A stretch of DNA of 64,000 nucleotides, taken from NCBI GenBank assembly GCA_022432975.1, contig CM039509.1, forward strand, positions 45,852,209-45,916,208. Direction: 5' to 3'. Made by a program: the position numbers and the translations under genes. Numbering within the stretch: the stretch's first letter is position 1; every line of letters starts with the position of its first letter. The notes below the pieces were generated by a model. That model had not been told where the DNA came from and searched no databases. It was given only the letters and a program-made list of their open reading frames with translations. Positions 42,051 to 53,879 of the stretch are shown in pieces. This stretch comes from Begonia masoniana. Taxonomy: Eukaryota > Streptophyta > Magnoliopsida > Cucurbitales > Begoniaceae.

Positions 42051-43130
42051 AGTTAGTGTTGTCTTTCTGCTGGTGCTTATGATTTAAAATTATAAATAGA
42101 TGAACTGCAGTTGGTGTATCCAACCTCTTGTAGCTTTGGCTGTTAATCAGTTTTAGTTTTGCCAGTTGCATTACCGACGTGTGTGTGGCCTGTGGGCTGT
42201 GGGATGGGTAGTAGAAATTCATTAGTGAATATTGGTTTTTTCCTCCTTTCCCGGTGTTCGATTTTTATTATTATATCTATATCAGGTCAGCGGGTTTGTC
42301 CCGAATGTTGGCCGGCCAATTTTGTTTTAATGTAAGTCAGAATGTGAATGAATGAGAGAAGCAGTGCCACACTCAGTGATTCGATGATATCTGGAAACTA
42401 TAAGCAACGAAGTACATTATGAGTTCGTGATGGGTCTAAAACCAAAAGAGAGAATGATGATCGTGACAAACGCCGAGGACCAATAGGGTGGCATAACTCC
42501 AATGTGACTGAGTAATGATAAAAATTCTACGTCAGATACATCTTTCTTCTCAACAGATCAAAGCCATTCAACAACAATCAGGAAGACAACATGATAGATT
42601 TGCACTTGCATTAAATAAATGTTACAAACCAAACCATAATAACATATTTCATGCCACCAGAAACGTGTTATGCTAATTTATTTCCCGACCAACTTCCCCT
42701 AAATTAAAAACTGAGAAACCGTGCAGGCATTGGTCTCTAACTAAGAAACCAATAGAAAACCGAACATTCACAAGAAAAAATCTCAAACAATCAGAGAAGT
42801 TAGAGACGGAGTAGAATCTCGACGGTGCCTTCTTAGGGTTTTTGGCGGAGTGCTGAAACAGAGAGACTAGGAAGGAAAACCAAAAAAGTGGTGGTCCAGG
42901 AGAGCGCCAACCGCTGGACCGTGATGGATCTGAAGGACACCGAACCGTTATCCGTCCACTGTCTAGAGCGGGAGGTGATCGCTGCTCTGTGAAACCAGCC
43001 TCACGCATTGCCCTCCGCTCTACGAACCACGCAGCCTTCAGCGTTAGCCGAGGCTCCGGGGGTCAACTCCAGACTTGGAGCGGGCGGCACAGATTCTGTC
43101 CGTGTCAGATCCGATACAGCAGGAGGGGCC
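42051..43130. other. NF-YC 3' flank and unassigned sequence
   Basis: About 42,051-42,350 is the likely NF-YC 3' UTR. A 111-codon minus-strand ORF at 42,673-43,008 is GC-richer than its surroundings and has an AAACCCTA-like telo-box near 42,835, but no recognised domain. I treat it as unsupported. Sequence at 42,990-43,130 is GC-rich and looks like part of a small repeat element rather than a gene. Confidence 0.4.
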
Positions 43131-43260
43131 CACGTCCCACCACCTTGGTGCCCCCACTCGGGTCACAAGCTCGCGTTACCAAGCTCGGCGAGCGGCTAAG
43201 CAAACAACGAGATATATAAACAAAAGAACGATTAGTCCAGTCTTCGATATGGGATAATTT
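43131..43260 (+). repeat. Diverged single unit related to the 35.3-37.9 kb array
   Basis: It contains GCCCCCACTCGGGTCACAAG, CTCGCGTTACCAAGCTCGGC and then TCTTCGATATGGGATAA, in the same order and spacing as GCCCTCACTTGAGTTACAAG, CTTACGTGGCTAAGCTCGGC and GTCGATGTGGGATAA of the array units. It is more GC-rich and single-copy here, which suggests a dispersed repeat family of which the array is a local expansion. Confidence 0.65.
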
Positions 43261-43492
43261 TAAAGATTTCACAACATAAACGTCGTCGTTTCTAAGGTAA
43301 ATAAATTGATTAAAATTTAATTAATTATTATTATTTTGCTATTATTGTTTTATCAACGTTTCCTTTAGTTTTATAATTTTTTTGGAAATGCACGTAACAA
43401 AAATGATACTATCAATTCCTGCATCGTTGTTGTTCAAATAGTTTCCGTATTACAAGCCGAGAAAAAAAAAAAAGAGCAATTCAAAATCCACA

Positions 43493-44041
43493 TTATCTCG
43501 TCTTAGAGCGGTTTAGAAAATTAAGTTGAAGTTTCACAAGGTGTGTCGCATCGACATTATGCGGATGATGTCGATCTGGCTGCGCAAAAACGGCGAGACC
43601 ACGTGCAAAAGCAAAACAGCCCGTTCCTCCCACAACCTTCAATTCGTTTCTATTGCCGTGACCGGCAACATGGTCAGCACGAATACTCAGACTGCCGGAA
43701 TGCTCGGCCGTGTTGAAGCCAAGGTGTATGATATTAAAAGCAGAATGAGCAAACCGTTCGATCGGGATGATAAAGCCCTGTGCTTTTCCAATAAGTCGGG
43801 AGGTGTTGGTGGGGCCCTCTGTGAGTGCACGGTGGAATATGATCGCTCCGGCATCCAGACGACCGACCGGCTGTGGGTGGGAGGTTCCGATGGGCAGGGA
43901 TTGTTGGAGGTACAAGGAGAGGGAGAGGGTCTTGCTGTTTTTGGGTTGGTTTGTGTGGGATGATGGGGAGAACAAAGCTAGGAGGATAACTGCTAATATG
44001 GCTAGCAATATTGCAGCGCAGAACACGATCTTAGCCTTCAT
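43493..44041 (-). CDS. Dirigent family protein
   Basis: Single-exon gene of 182 residues. Dirigent proteins are secreted, beta-barrel trimers that steer coupling of phenoxy radicals in lignan and lignin-related pathways. Residues about 4-25 form a hydrophobic signal or anchor segment (IVFCAAILLAILAVILLALF). The barrel shows the usual order: SLSLYLQQSL, GAIIFHRALTEGP, LIGKAQGF, a middle strand around FNIIHLGFN, HSGSLSIRADHV, then NELKVVGGTGCFAFARGLAV. The ELxVVGGTGxFxxARG signature is clear. The segment before GAIIF is short and some residues vary from classical pinoresinol-type DIRs, so the substrate cannot be assigned. The plus-strand ORF at 43,526-43,963 is its antisense shadow. Confidence 0.88.
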   Translation of the reverse strand: MKAKIVFCAAILLAILAVILLALFSPSSHTNQPKNSKTLSLSLYLQQSLPIGTSHPQPVGRLDAGAIIFHRALTEGPTNTSRLIGKAQGFIIPIERFAHSAFNIIHLGFNTAEHSGSLSIRADHVAGHGNRNELKVVGGTGCFAFARGLAVFAQPDRHHPHNVDATHLVKLQLNFLNRSKTR

Positions 44042-44693
44042 TTTTATGGATCAGAAGTCGTTATTTGACGATTTCCAGAGCTAATTGTCGTTTGGATTTT
44101 CACTTTAATACACTCCATCGCCGGCCAATTGCTAAAGTTTTAGGCCAACTAATCCAACACTAAGCGTTTTACCTAAGCCAGAAGAAAAAAACAGCTCTTT
44201 TTGCCGCTCATAACAACTCCTTTGCCAAAAAACAGGGGCTGGAAGTGGAAGTTTCAGGTAGCGTGGCAGGGAGGCGTTTCTCTACTCCAATACATCTACA
44301 TATTCAAACTCTTTCAAGGAGCAAAAAGAATATAATTTCAACAGCAATAATAGCTACAGAAATACTTCCATTATTTACTCGATAAAGTCGCATTACATGT
44401 TCGCATACAAATCTAAGTATTATCGACGTTACTGTTCCCGGAAGAATTTTCTGAGTTTAAAGTTCATCAGCCGTCCATCCGGTAAGAAAGCTTGATCCCA
44501 ATCCGAAAATCCCGAGTGAAAATTCACATGCATCGTCATATTTGCAGCCTTTCCAAGCTGGTGCTTTTTACATAATGCACCCGTTCGACTTTGACCTGGG
44601 ACAACGGAAAACTACCATTTCCCTCAGAATTCGCTTTCTTGGTTGCCAGTTCGGTGACGAAAAAAAATAACTAACTTCAATCTAAGTTGACCT
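44042..44693. other. Promoter side of dirigent gene and 3' flank of the HEAGH gene
   Basis: Both neighbours are transcribed leftwards: 44,042 onward is upstream of the dirigent start, and the part next to 44,694 is the 3' UTR of the metalloprotease-like gene. No other gene seen. Confidence 0.5.
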
Positions 44694-47091
44694 TCATCTA
44701 TTCGTTAAGATAGCTTCTTCCATTCTCCGAATCACGGAACTAAGACTGCACCCACTTTCCAGAGCTTTAACAACTGCTTGATGAGGCCGTTTATACCACT
44801 TGAGCAGATTGAAAGACTGAAGAACTGACCATCTTGCTTGATTTGACATCTGTAAAAACAGGCGAAAGATGGGTAAAGCTCATTAGAATTTATCGTACAA
44901 AGAATGTAAGTAATTTAACATTACCTGGGCAACAGACAATGGAGGCTGCAAAAGAACACAAATACTTTTGAAGAAATTTTCATCATTTTCTCCCCCCTCG
45001 GCATCACCGTAGACAAGAGCTTCGGCTGCAATTCCTGCAAAAAGCACCATGCAATATCTGACCAGCACAGCGTGCATTAGTAACACCGTCTAGAGAGTTA
45101 ATTCCATCTAAGGTGTCTTTCTCACCTGTCAAATGAAGAGCCGTCCAGACGTCCTTCAGCAAGGTCATTAGCCATTTTTTCGTCCCAAAATTGAGTTCCA
45201 GCCTGTTAACTCCAAAAATATAAGACATGCTCTAATTAGAAGTGACACCAAATTGAACTTGCCTTTCCCATTTTCCAATCATCTCGAAAAATCTATCAAT
45301 TCGTCTTAACTTGGGAATATCAACATAAAACTAATTAGACGAAATCAGACATCACCAATTTATTACCCTTTTTTCTCTCTTCTACGTTCTAATGCCTATC
45401 CTATCAGTTATCTCTCCAATTTCACAGCCTCATCCTTATTTTGAAGTACTTTTAACAACTTAAAAGCACCATAGAGTGATCTGATATATCAAAATAGTTT
45501 ACAAGCTGAGAACAACAACAAATAAAACCAGGTGTCATCTCATACAAAGATAGAAAAAATGGATTACCTGCCCTTGAATGCCCATTTGCATTGCAACAAT
45601 TGGATCCAAAATCACCCCGCGGATAGGGCAACCCATCAGATAAGCTGCCATTAATCAGAAGACCAAAAAAAAATGGCCAGCCAGATGTCAACAGCTGCAT
45701 CGTTTTACTAAAAGTTGCGCAATTGTTATAAAAAAACCTCCCAACACTTGGTTATTCCAGCGTCCAACATAAAGTACCATATGGGTTTAATTTCAATAAC
45801 TGAGTCACCAAAAAAAGGGTTACCGATCAAGAGATGGCCAGCTTCGTGGACCAAGATTCGACGTCTATTTGGAGGCCAATAACTTGATATTTGAGCTAAA
45901 CACGTACCACCGAGAAAGATAGAGTCCAAAAATGCTAGCCCCAATACTACTGTAAGATTAGGCCTGATATCTATACCCTGAGAAATAAGAAACGATGTAC
46001 CTCCAAGAAAAGCAAGCAATGCTAATTGAGAGCTTCCTGAAAGACCCCATTTCTTTGGAGACAACTTGGACACTGAAAACAAAGGAAAGAAAAAAACAAG
46101 GTACTTGTAAACACGATAAAACACAACATGTGAGAACTAACATCTAGGTAACTATTAAACTGGTTAAAAACAGTGACTATAACATTCGTCCAGGTACCTT
46201 CTAAACCAGTAGAAGATTTCAATACAGATGGGGTAACATCTCTTGATCCTTCCAAGACTGCAGGAGTTTGAACACAGAATAAATTAATTGCTCAGACTCT
46301 GCATACTCGTCCATATAAAGTTTTAGGGAAACTGCTAGAATCTACTTTGTTATGATCAATTGCAGTACAGATACGCATCCAAATGCTGATCTCTATCGCG
46401 TATACAGTCTTTGGGTGTAAAGGGCCTTCAAATCACCAAGTCACTTAAATTTCACAGAAACATTAATGAAAGCTCATCAATCACGATTTAACTGCCGAAG
46501 GAACATCAGTCGATTACCTAATTTCAGCTTTTTTTAACTAAATATATGAAAGCCAATTCTTGTTTTCAGAAAAAGAGCCTCACCAATGTTCCTGCATTTG
46601 CCGAAATTGGGCAAGAACCCTCTATCCTTGAGGAAGCCATAAGTATTTGCAACAAGCTTCATGTCATCCGCATTCAAACAAGCATCTAAAACGTCCCAAT
46701 CCCTTTCCCAATCAATGAACCCTGACTCGCCAATTCCGGACCGAAAAGGCTCGCGAGAAGCAGAGCCATTAACGGGATCCATTTGGGTTTCTCCTTCAAT
46801 GGATTTTAGTAGCCTGAGAGCTCCAGCGAGGTCCTTGCGCTTCACAGCTTCCTCGTACTCTTTCCATTCTCGAACAGCTCGAGGTTGCGAAACCGATCGG
46901 GGTCGTCGGTGGCACTCTGAATTGCACAATCTTGTAATTCTGCGGTCTTCAGGGAAGGAAAAGTGGTGGTGGGTGGATTGAAAGTGAGAATTTTTTTTGA
47001 GAATTTGAGGACGAGGATGAAATGCAAGTGTGCGCATTGCTGGTTTGGCTCCAAATCCTTCGCATCTAACGCATGTAGAGCTAGTTTTCAT
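44694..47091 (-). CDS. Plastid M41-like HEAGH protein lacking an AAA domain (VIRESCENT3 / FtsHi-like group)
   Basis: Seven exons on the minus strand: 47,091-46,584; 46,257-46,198; 46,072-45,824; 45,644-45,568; 45,202-45,126; 45,057-44,925; 44,849-44,694. All junctions are GT-AG and in phase, giving 419 residues. The N-terminus is Ser/Arg/His-rich and fits a chloroplast transit peptide. An acidic helical region follows (about 75-165), then two hydrophobic segments (around 210-230 and 235-258). The zinc-binding HEAGH lies at residues 265-269, then AYLMGCPIRGVILDPIVAMQ, GTQFWDEKM and VLFAGIAAEALVYGDAEGGE. This resembles plant plastid proteins annotated as stress-regulated or M41-like, with VIRESCENT3 a related case. 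There is no ATPase module. Whether it is an active protease is unproven. Confidence 0.87.
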
Positions 47092-47267
47092 TTATAATTA
47101 AAAGCAAACCAAATTATTTAGAGATAATAATGTTCGGTCTACATTTTTTTTTTTTTTTTACGTTCTAATTGACGAAGCCATTGTTAAACACATCAAACGA
47201 CGAACAATATCAGAAACTAGGAAGATATCTTTTCACTTAACAAGCTTTTCACTTATAACTTCCCCGC

Positions 47268-47299
<32 letters not shown>

Positions 47300-49320
47300 G
47301 TGATTTTCTTAATCATTGTTCTACAATAATAGTTTGGATATTATTATATGCTAATGCTTTTCTATAAATTTGTTTTTATAATTATTGAAGCCTTCCAATC
47401 TTACTTTTTTTTTTTTGTGTAAACCTCCCTTCTGATTTTGGGGAAAATGGAAAACTATTTTTTAATCATTATTTCTCAATTACATTTTATTTAAATTCCT
47501 CCAAGATTATTAACTGATGAAAAAGATTGAATTTTATAGCGACATCCTAATTTCGTCCAATATTTTGAGTAGTTTTGGTATATAATTTATCAAAACAATG
47601 AACAAATAATAAGTTATTCTATTAAAAAAAGATTAACAGCTGTATAAATGATGGAAGTTTAGAGTGGTATTAATTAATTAATTCAATTTTGAGAATAAAT
47701 TAAAAATGGAATATGTCTATGGAGGTTGCGAGGGAATGGCGATGTTCTAGTGTACTCTGGTACTCCTAGAACAATATCGTCTGTTTTGGATCGAAGTCGC
47801 TACGTATTTATTTTAGAGTTAACTCAAAATGTGTTGTATTAATTAGGAAGAAATTTTTTAATTATAAACCATGAATTTTCTATTCTCCCAAGCGATGTGA
47901 GATTGTACACCTCTACTGGTATGAGATGAATTCTCACATTGGGCCTCTTTGCATTCACATGGCGAGTTATTTTCTAAGTTAATTCTATAAGTTGTGGAGT
48001 GATGCAGCAATATTTTGAATCATCATATTTTGATTTTGGATGAAATTGTTTTGACTATGGATGATATCATCATTCCTTGTCATATATTCTTTTAGCAATA
48101 GCTCCAATGATTGTTTTCCAACTATCATACAAGTGAGAGTTCACATTCTCACGTTGCTTGGAAGAGTGAAAATACATGGTTTATAAGTAGAATTCCTTTC
48201 ATTACCTAGTACGACAAGTTTTGGGCCAACTCCAAGAATAAAATTGTGCATCCAAAGTAAACAATATTGTATTGGGAGCACAGACATAAAATAAATATTC
48301 CCACAAAAAAAATTTGATCCCGATCAACAAACTCCTTAATAAAAATAAACAAACTAGCATGAACTATTTTATCAAGTGTAAGATACCAAAGAAAAGTAAA
48401 TAATTTTTTTTTATTACATTACTTTTTTAGGTGATTCAGGTTTGATTGAGTATAAAAATTACACCAACCTTGACTAAAATTTTAGTGTAAATCCCTTAGA
48501 GACTCCTCTACAAAAACTTCAGAACTTTGACAAGCAACGGTTAAAATTTAAATTAGAAAAATACACGAGTTAAAATGTGAACATTTTGGGTAAAAGAGCT
48601 TATAAAACATAAATAAATATGAAATAATTTTTCAATATAGAGATAAATCAAATTTTCAAGTAAAGATTCACTAATAATAAGAGACAGAGTAGTATTATGA
48701 ATTAATTTGAGAATATTAGACGAGAAAATAAATGTTGAGAATTAATTCAAAGATGCTTAAGATAGTTTATAGATAAGATTATTATCTCCAGAAATAATAT
48801 CACTATTTAGAATAAGATTTATATTATTTGAAGATTTAGTAAAAATTTGACTTGGGGAGTACTAAGATATTAGATTTGAGTTGAAAAATTATTAACGTGA
48901 ATATAGTTGAACAGTGGGAAGATGATTTTAAGATGAAACAAATAATGCTAAATTATGCTTTAAAATTTAGTTTAAGAATACAATGACAATATCTTAAGTG
49001 GTTATTTGGTGAGATAAATAATAAATGACTTGAAAAAATAGAAATGACATTATATTTTGAGCTACATAAATCAATGTAAAGGTCGAGGAAGATATAAATA
49101 GATATTATTCGAGCGATGTCATATTAAAGGAATCATTATGGAAAAAGAATTAAGTGATGTGAGGACTTATAATGAAGTTGATGTAATAGAAGTTAGGAAG
49201 ACTTGAGTATGAAATTCTATATTCTAGTATTTAAGATAGAAAGACTATTACCTACAAAGTATATAGGGATAGTTTTTGAGGTTATACTTGATTAAAATAA
49301 AATTTGAGGACTTAACTTAG
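47092..49320. other. About 2.2 kb AT-rich intergenic DNA
   Basis: Contains a GA microsatellite (about 47,271-47,296), a poly-T run near 47,142 and a fragment at about 47,878-47,950 with CCAAGCGATGTGAGATTGT. The last resembles the LTR start block of the Cassandra element at about 585-603. No gene, RNA or domain recognised. Confidence 0.55.
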
Positions 49321-50840
49321 TCGAGGCTGTGCTGCTGTCGGCTGGCTTGGCTGCCGTCGACTGGGCTGGAATTGGTTGGGTTACTGTAATCTAGGTACAT
49401 GTGGGCTGGGTTTGTCTAGTTACGGGCTGTATGGGCTGGACTTGGTACCGGTGGGGCTGGGTTCTGTCAGAATGGGCTGGGAACTGGCTGGACTGAGTAC
49501 GGGCTGCGATGGGGTGGATAATGGTGGGTTGGACTTAGGACGCTCGGCCTTTACTGAACATGTGTGAGCTGATCTTGTTACAAGAAGGATGGACTTTAAT
49601 GGGCTGGACCTGGTCAGGCTACTTTGGGCTGGTTCTGGGTAAGCTGAACTCAGGCTGGGCTTATTTACAGTGGGCGAGACCGCACGAGTAGACTGGACTT
49701 CAATGGGCTGGACTTCAATGGACTGGACTTCCGCTGGTCTTCAGTTTTCTGGGCTGGAACTGACTACTAGTGGGCTGGACTTGGTACTAGTAGACTGAAC
49801 TTCAATGGGCTGGACCCGATCCTGCTAATCTGGGCTCGTTCTGTTTGTGCTGGACTGGGCGGGGATTGTTTACGGTGGGCTGGGCTGCAATGAGCTGGGC
49901 GTCCAGCCTACTTTGGGCTGGTTCTGGGTAAAGCTGAACTCAGGCTGGGCTTATTTACAGTGGGCCAGACAGTACAAGTAGACTGGACTTCAATGGGCTG
50001 GACTTTAATGGACTGGACTTCCACTGGTCTTCAGTTTTCTGGGCTGGAAACTGACTACTAGTGGGCTGGACTTGGTACTAGTAGACTGAACTTCAATGGG
50101 CTGGACCCGATCCTGCTAGTCTGGGCTCGTTCTGTTTGTGCTGGACTGGGCGGGGATTGTTTACGGTGGGCTGGGCTGCAATGAGCTGGGCTTACCAGGT
50201 TTGTTCTGGGCTAAGCTGTGGTTTTCTGGGCTAGAGTTGGATGAGCTGGACTTGGACGGGCTGGACTGTATCCTGCTGGCCTGTGATCGTTCCTGGCGGG
50301 CTAAACTGCGCTGGGCTTGTTTAAGGGTGCTTGGCTGCAATGGGTTAGGCTATGCAGGTTTCCGCGCGTCTGGGCTTGGCTGTGATTGTTGGCCTGGACA
50401 TGGCTGCAATGAGGGGTGCTGGATACTACCATTGCGGTTGGGCCGCGTACGTGTAGGCTGGGCTGGGTTCGAGCGGGATGGGCTGGACTGGGATGGGTTG
50501 GACTTGTACGTGTGGGCTGGGCTGGGTAACCATTTGATGGACTAGGCACTCGTGGGCTTGAACTGCGTACCCGTGGGCTGGACTGGGATGGTCTGGCCTT
50601 GGTAAGAGTAGTGGGCTGGATTCAGTTCTGCTGTGACGGGCTCATTCAGTTTCGCTGTGGACTGCGCTATACTGAGTTGGCCGGTGGGCTGAACTGGGCT
50701 GGGTTGCTGTGGTTGGGCCGTTCGTGCTTTGGGTTGGGCTGCGGTAGGCTGGACTTGGACTTGGCTGGGCTGCGGTTCGCTGGAATAGTATGGATTGGAT
50801 TGGACTTGGATGAGCTATACTAAGCCCTACTAGTCTGGGC
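49321..50840 (+). repeat. Degenerate GC-rich array of TGGGCT(GGACTT) motifs
   Basis: About 1.5 kb dominated by variants of GGGCTGGACTT, with dozens of TGGGCT cores almost all on the plus strand. It contains a recent direct duplication: 49,622-49,900 and 49,911-50,191 are nearly identical. Long ORFs on both strands are low-complexity by-products. It ends about 110 bp before the TATA box of PGK. TGGGCY is the core of plant site II promoter elements bound by TCP factors, so a regulatory role is possible but not shown. Confidence 0.85.
49622..50191 (+). repeat. Direct tandem duplication inside the TGGGCT array
   Basis: Two copies of about 280 bp (49,622-49,900 and 49,911-50,191) share GGTTCTGGGTAA, TTATTTACAGTGGGC, CTTCAGTTTTCTGGGCTGG and GGGCGGGGATTGTTTACGG in the same order. 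They differ by a few substitutions and single-base insertions. Confidence 0.9.
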
Positions 50841-50950
50841 TCGGTCCCGGTGGTATATGTACGGGTGTTTCGCCCACGGTATCGTATAGTCCGAATAGAA
50901 ACCACACTGCCGCCGGCCCGCCAATCCTACGCCATCTTTGCAACCCAACG

Positions 50951-51151
50951 TTCTATAAATCATTCTGAACCCCTCCCTTCTCGTCATTTGCCTCTGCTCT
51001 TATCTCATTTCTTGGCAAGGATCGAACAAAATCCTCAGTCTCTCTCATTTTTCATCGTAAGCTTCGCTAACCCAATTCATATCTTGCCTGATTGATCGGC
51101 TTTACTGGGTATTCATTGGTTTTTTGTTTGCCTTTGTTTCTAGGGTTTGTC
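50951..51151 (+). promoter_or_regulatory. PGK core promoter and 5' UTR with an 87-bp leader intron
   Basis: A TATA box (TTCTATAAATCA) at about 50,951-50,962 precedes a CT-rich leader beginning around 50,985. A donor (ATC|GTAAGC, 51,057) and an acceptor (TTTCTAG, ending 51,143) define a short 5' UTR intron eight bases before the start codon at 51,152. This intron explains away the upstream in-frame ATG at 51,092. Confidence 0.7.
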
Positions 51152-53209
51152 ATGGCTACCAAGAGGAGCGTGGGCACTCTGACGCAGGCGGATTTGAAGG
51201 GGAAGAGGGTGTTTATAAGGGTGGATCTGAATGTTCCATTGGACGATAACTTCAAGATCACCGACGACACTAGAATCCGCGCTGCTGTACCTACTATCAA
51301 GTACTTGTTAGATCATGGTGCTAGGGTCATCCTCTCCAGCCACTTAGTAAGCTATTTCTCTATTTTTCATATTCCATTGACTACTTTGTATATTTTCCCG
51401 ATGTTCGTTTCCGGGCTTCAACAATCCTTTCAGAATAAGTGATAAATATATAGTTGCATGACCAGCCTAGATTCGTACGGATAGCAGTACTGGGAAAATT
51501 AAATGATTCCCAATTTGATATTTTCTGTACAAAATTAAGTCAACGGCATTTATACTTGATGTTGATTTGAGTTATCTTATTCTGATTATTTCGAGATTGG
51601 AATATAGGGTTTTCATTCAGATCTCTCGTCTGCTCATTTTTCTTTAGAAAATGGAAGTTGAATTATTGTGAATTTCAGGGACGCCCAAAAGGCGTGACTC
51701 CCAAATATAGTTTGAAGCCTTTGGTGGCAAGATTGTCCGAACTCCTTGGTCTTGAGGTATTCTTGTTCTACATATATATTTTCATGGACAATAATAAGGC
51801 CACCTGCTTATTACTGCCTGCCGTCATTTAATAGGTGAAAATGGCTAATGATTGTATTGGTGAGGAAGTTGAGAAATTGGTTGCTGAATTACCTGATGGA
51901 GGTGTATTGCTTCTCGAGAATGTGCGATTCTACAAGGAGGAAGAGAAGAATGACCCCGAGTTTTCAAAGAAGTTAGCTTCTCTTGGAGATGTATATGTGA
52001 ATGATGCCTTCGGCACTGCTCATAGAGCTCATGCTTCAACCGAGGGAGTGGCTAAATACCTAAAACCTTCTGTTGCAGGATTTCTTATGCAGAAGGTGTG
52101 CTACGCTCTTTATCTTAACATATGATATATTAATTAATATAGAAAAAAACAGTGGAACAAGAATTACAGTTTTATAATTTCATTACTTCAAATGATGCTG
52201 AAGGATATCTGTCACAGGAACTTGACTATCTTGTTGGAGCGGTATCGAATCCCAAGAGGCCTTTTGCTGCCATAGTTGGTGGGTCAAAGGTATCTTCAAA
52301 GATTGGTGTGATCGAGTCCTTATTGGAGAAGGTCGATGTTCTATTGTTGGGTGGAGGAATGATATTTACATTTTACAAAGCGCAAGGGTACTCTGTTGGG
52401 TCATCCCTTGTTGAGGAAGATAAGCTCGATCTTGCTACCTCCCTTATGGAGAAGGCCAAAAAGAAGGGGGTCTCTTTGCTACTTCCAACTGACGTGATTA
52501 TCGCCGATAAATTTGCTCCTGATGCTAATAGCATGGTTAGTATCTTTGATCTTATTATTTTTTAGATTAATCCGCAGATACCACCGTTGTTCTTGCATTG
52601 TTGAGGTTAATGTGAGATTTCTTCTAGAATTATTTTATTTTGATTAGTGTTGAATTTTTCTTAAATCCGTTTATATGTGTTTGTGTTTTAGACTGTACCA
52701 GCATCAGGCATCCCAGATGGTTGGATGGGGTTGGATATTGGACCCGATTCCATAAAGACGTTCAGCGAAGCTTTGGATTCAACAAAAACAATAATTTGGA
52801 ATGGACCAATGGGCGTGTTTGAGTTTGATAAGTTTGCTGCTGGAACAGAGGTATTTTGACTGACACCCATTATTTGTTGACAACCGATCCAGGCTCTCAA
52901 TTGATGTGATTGTTCATTGAGAACGCACACAAGGCTGTTAGATTTTTCTTTCTAGACATAAAGTAAGGAATTCAATCAGACCTGAAATTATGAGTTTTTT
53001 CCTGGTGTTTACAGGCAATTGCCAGAAAATTGGCAGAGCTGAGTGGGAAGAACGTGACTACCATTATCGGAGGAGGAGACTCTGTTGCAGCTGTGGAGAA
53101 GGTCGGGCTTGCTGACAAGATGAGCCACATCTCCACGGGAGGTGGTGCCAGCTTAGAGCTTCTCGAAGGGAAACCACTTCCGGGTGTCCTTGCGCTCGAC
53201 GACGCTTGA
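51152..53209 (+). CDS. PGK: Phosphoglycerate kinase, cytosolic type
   Basis: Glycolytic enzyme that transfers the acyl phosphate of 1,3-bisphosphoglycerate to ADP. Six coding exons: 51,152-51,346; 51,679-51,756; 51,835-52,095; 52,218-52,535; 52,692-52,850; 53,015-53,209. All junctions are GT-AG and in phase, giving 401 residues, the usual length of plant cytosolic PGK. There is no transit peptide: the protein starts [10 protein letters not shown]. Motifs seen: [17 protein letters not shown] (substrate loop), [78 protein letters not shown] and [16 protein letters not shown] with [14 protein letters not shown] (nucleotide site). Nothing is missing, so the enzyme should be active. Plastid PGK would have an extra 70-80 N-terminal residues. 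Confidence 0.98.
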
Positions 53210-53611
53210 GCTAAGTTTTACTAATTTATCATTTTGTTTACTCAACAGTTGGTTTTTCAACTGGAATGGCGATAACTTGCAGTAGAGAATTGTCTGGCGT
53301 AGGCCGCACAGAGGATAGATTTGAATAAGTGACACGAACTGCTCATTGTCGATGGTCCCTTTTCTATGTATCGTTGTGTTTATCTAAATACTTGATATTG
53401 CAGAAACATGTTTTGTCCTAATCATAATCGGAGAAGATATGGATAATAATTGTCTTTTTCTTTGCATCCTCAATGTGTATGTTGCTTGATTCTAGATCAT
53501 TAGTTTTCAAGTCTAATGAATTAGATCAAGTGAAATTACTAATCAAAAAAAGTTCTGCTCAGACTTATTTAATTGAACCTTAAAATTTACGAAGTTATTT
53601 TAATTTTTTTT
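53210..53611. other. PGK 3' UTR and flank
   Basis: AT-rich 3' region of PGK. No further gene. Confidence 0.6.
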
Positions 53612-53746
53612 ATTGCCAAGTGAATTTATAATTTGAGAAGTATTTAAAAGATACCTTTTTAATAGGGTTTTTTTTAATTATTGCCAAGTGAATTTATAAT
53701 TTGAGAAGTATTTAAGAGATACCCTTTTAATAGGGTTTTTTTTTTC
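53612..53746. repeat. 68-bp tandem duplication
   Basis: ATTGCCAAGTGAATTTATAA begins two near-identical copies at 53,612 and 53,680, each ending in AATAGGGTTTTTTTT. They differ at a few bases. Confidence 0.9.
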
Positions 53747-53879
53747 CGGCTAGAAAGAAATTTTTATTCACAAGATGTTTCTTGTTCCGGTAGAGTTCTT
53801 TTTCTCGGATTTATTGTAAGTTTTTGTTTTTAATATAAAGTTTCTTATAAAAGAAAATTACGAGCACTGCTATGTAAGT

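Noticed and set aside
42673..43008. A 111-codon minus-strand ORF as an orphan gene
   Set aside because: No recognisable domain, no convincing upstream or splice context, and its 5' part overlaps repeat-like GC-rich sequence.
43526..44084. Plus-strand ORFs of 105 and 145 residues
   Set aside because: Antisense shadows of the dirigent gene; no family resemblance.
49376..50905. Several Gly/Leu/Asp- or Pro/Ser-rich ORFs on both strands
   Set aside because: Low-complexity translations of the GGGCTGGACTT array.
51092..51151. Upstream in-frame ATG of PGK giving a hydrophobic N-terminal extension
   Set aside because: The extension lies in a leader intron with good GT-AG borders (51,057-51,143). 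The normal cytosolic start at 51,152 gives the standard 401 residues.
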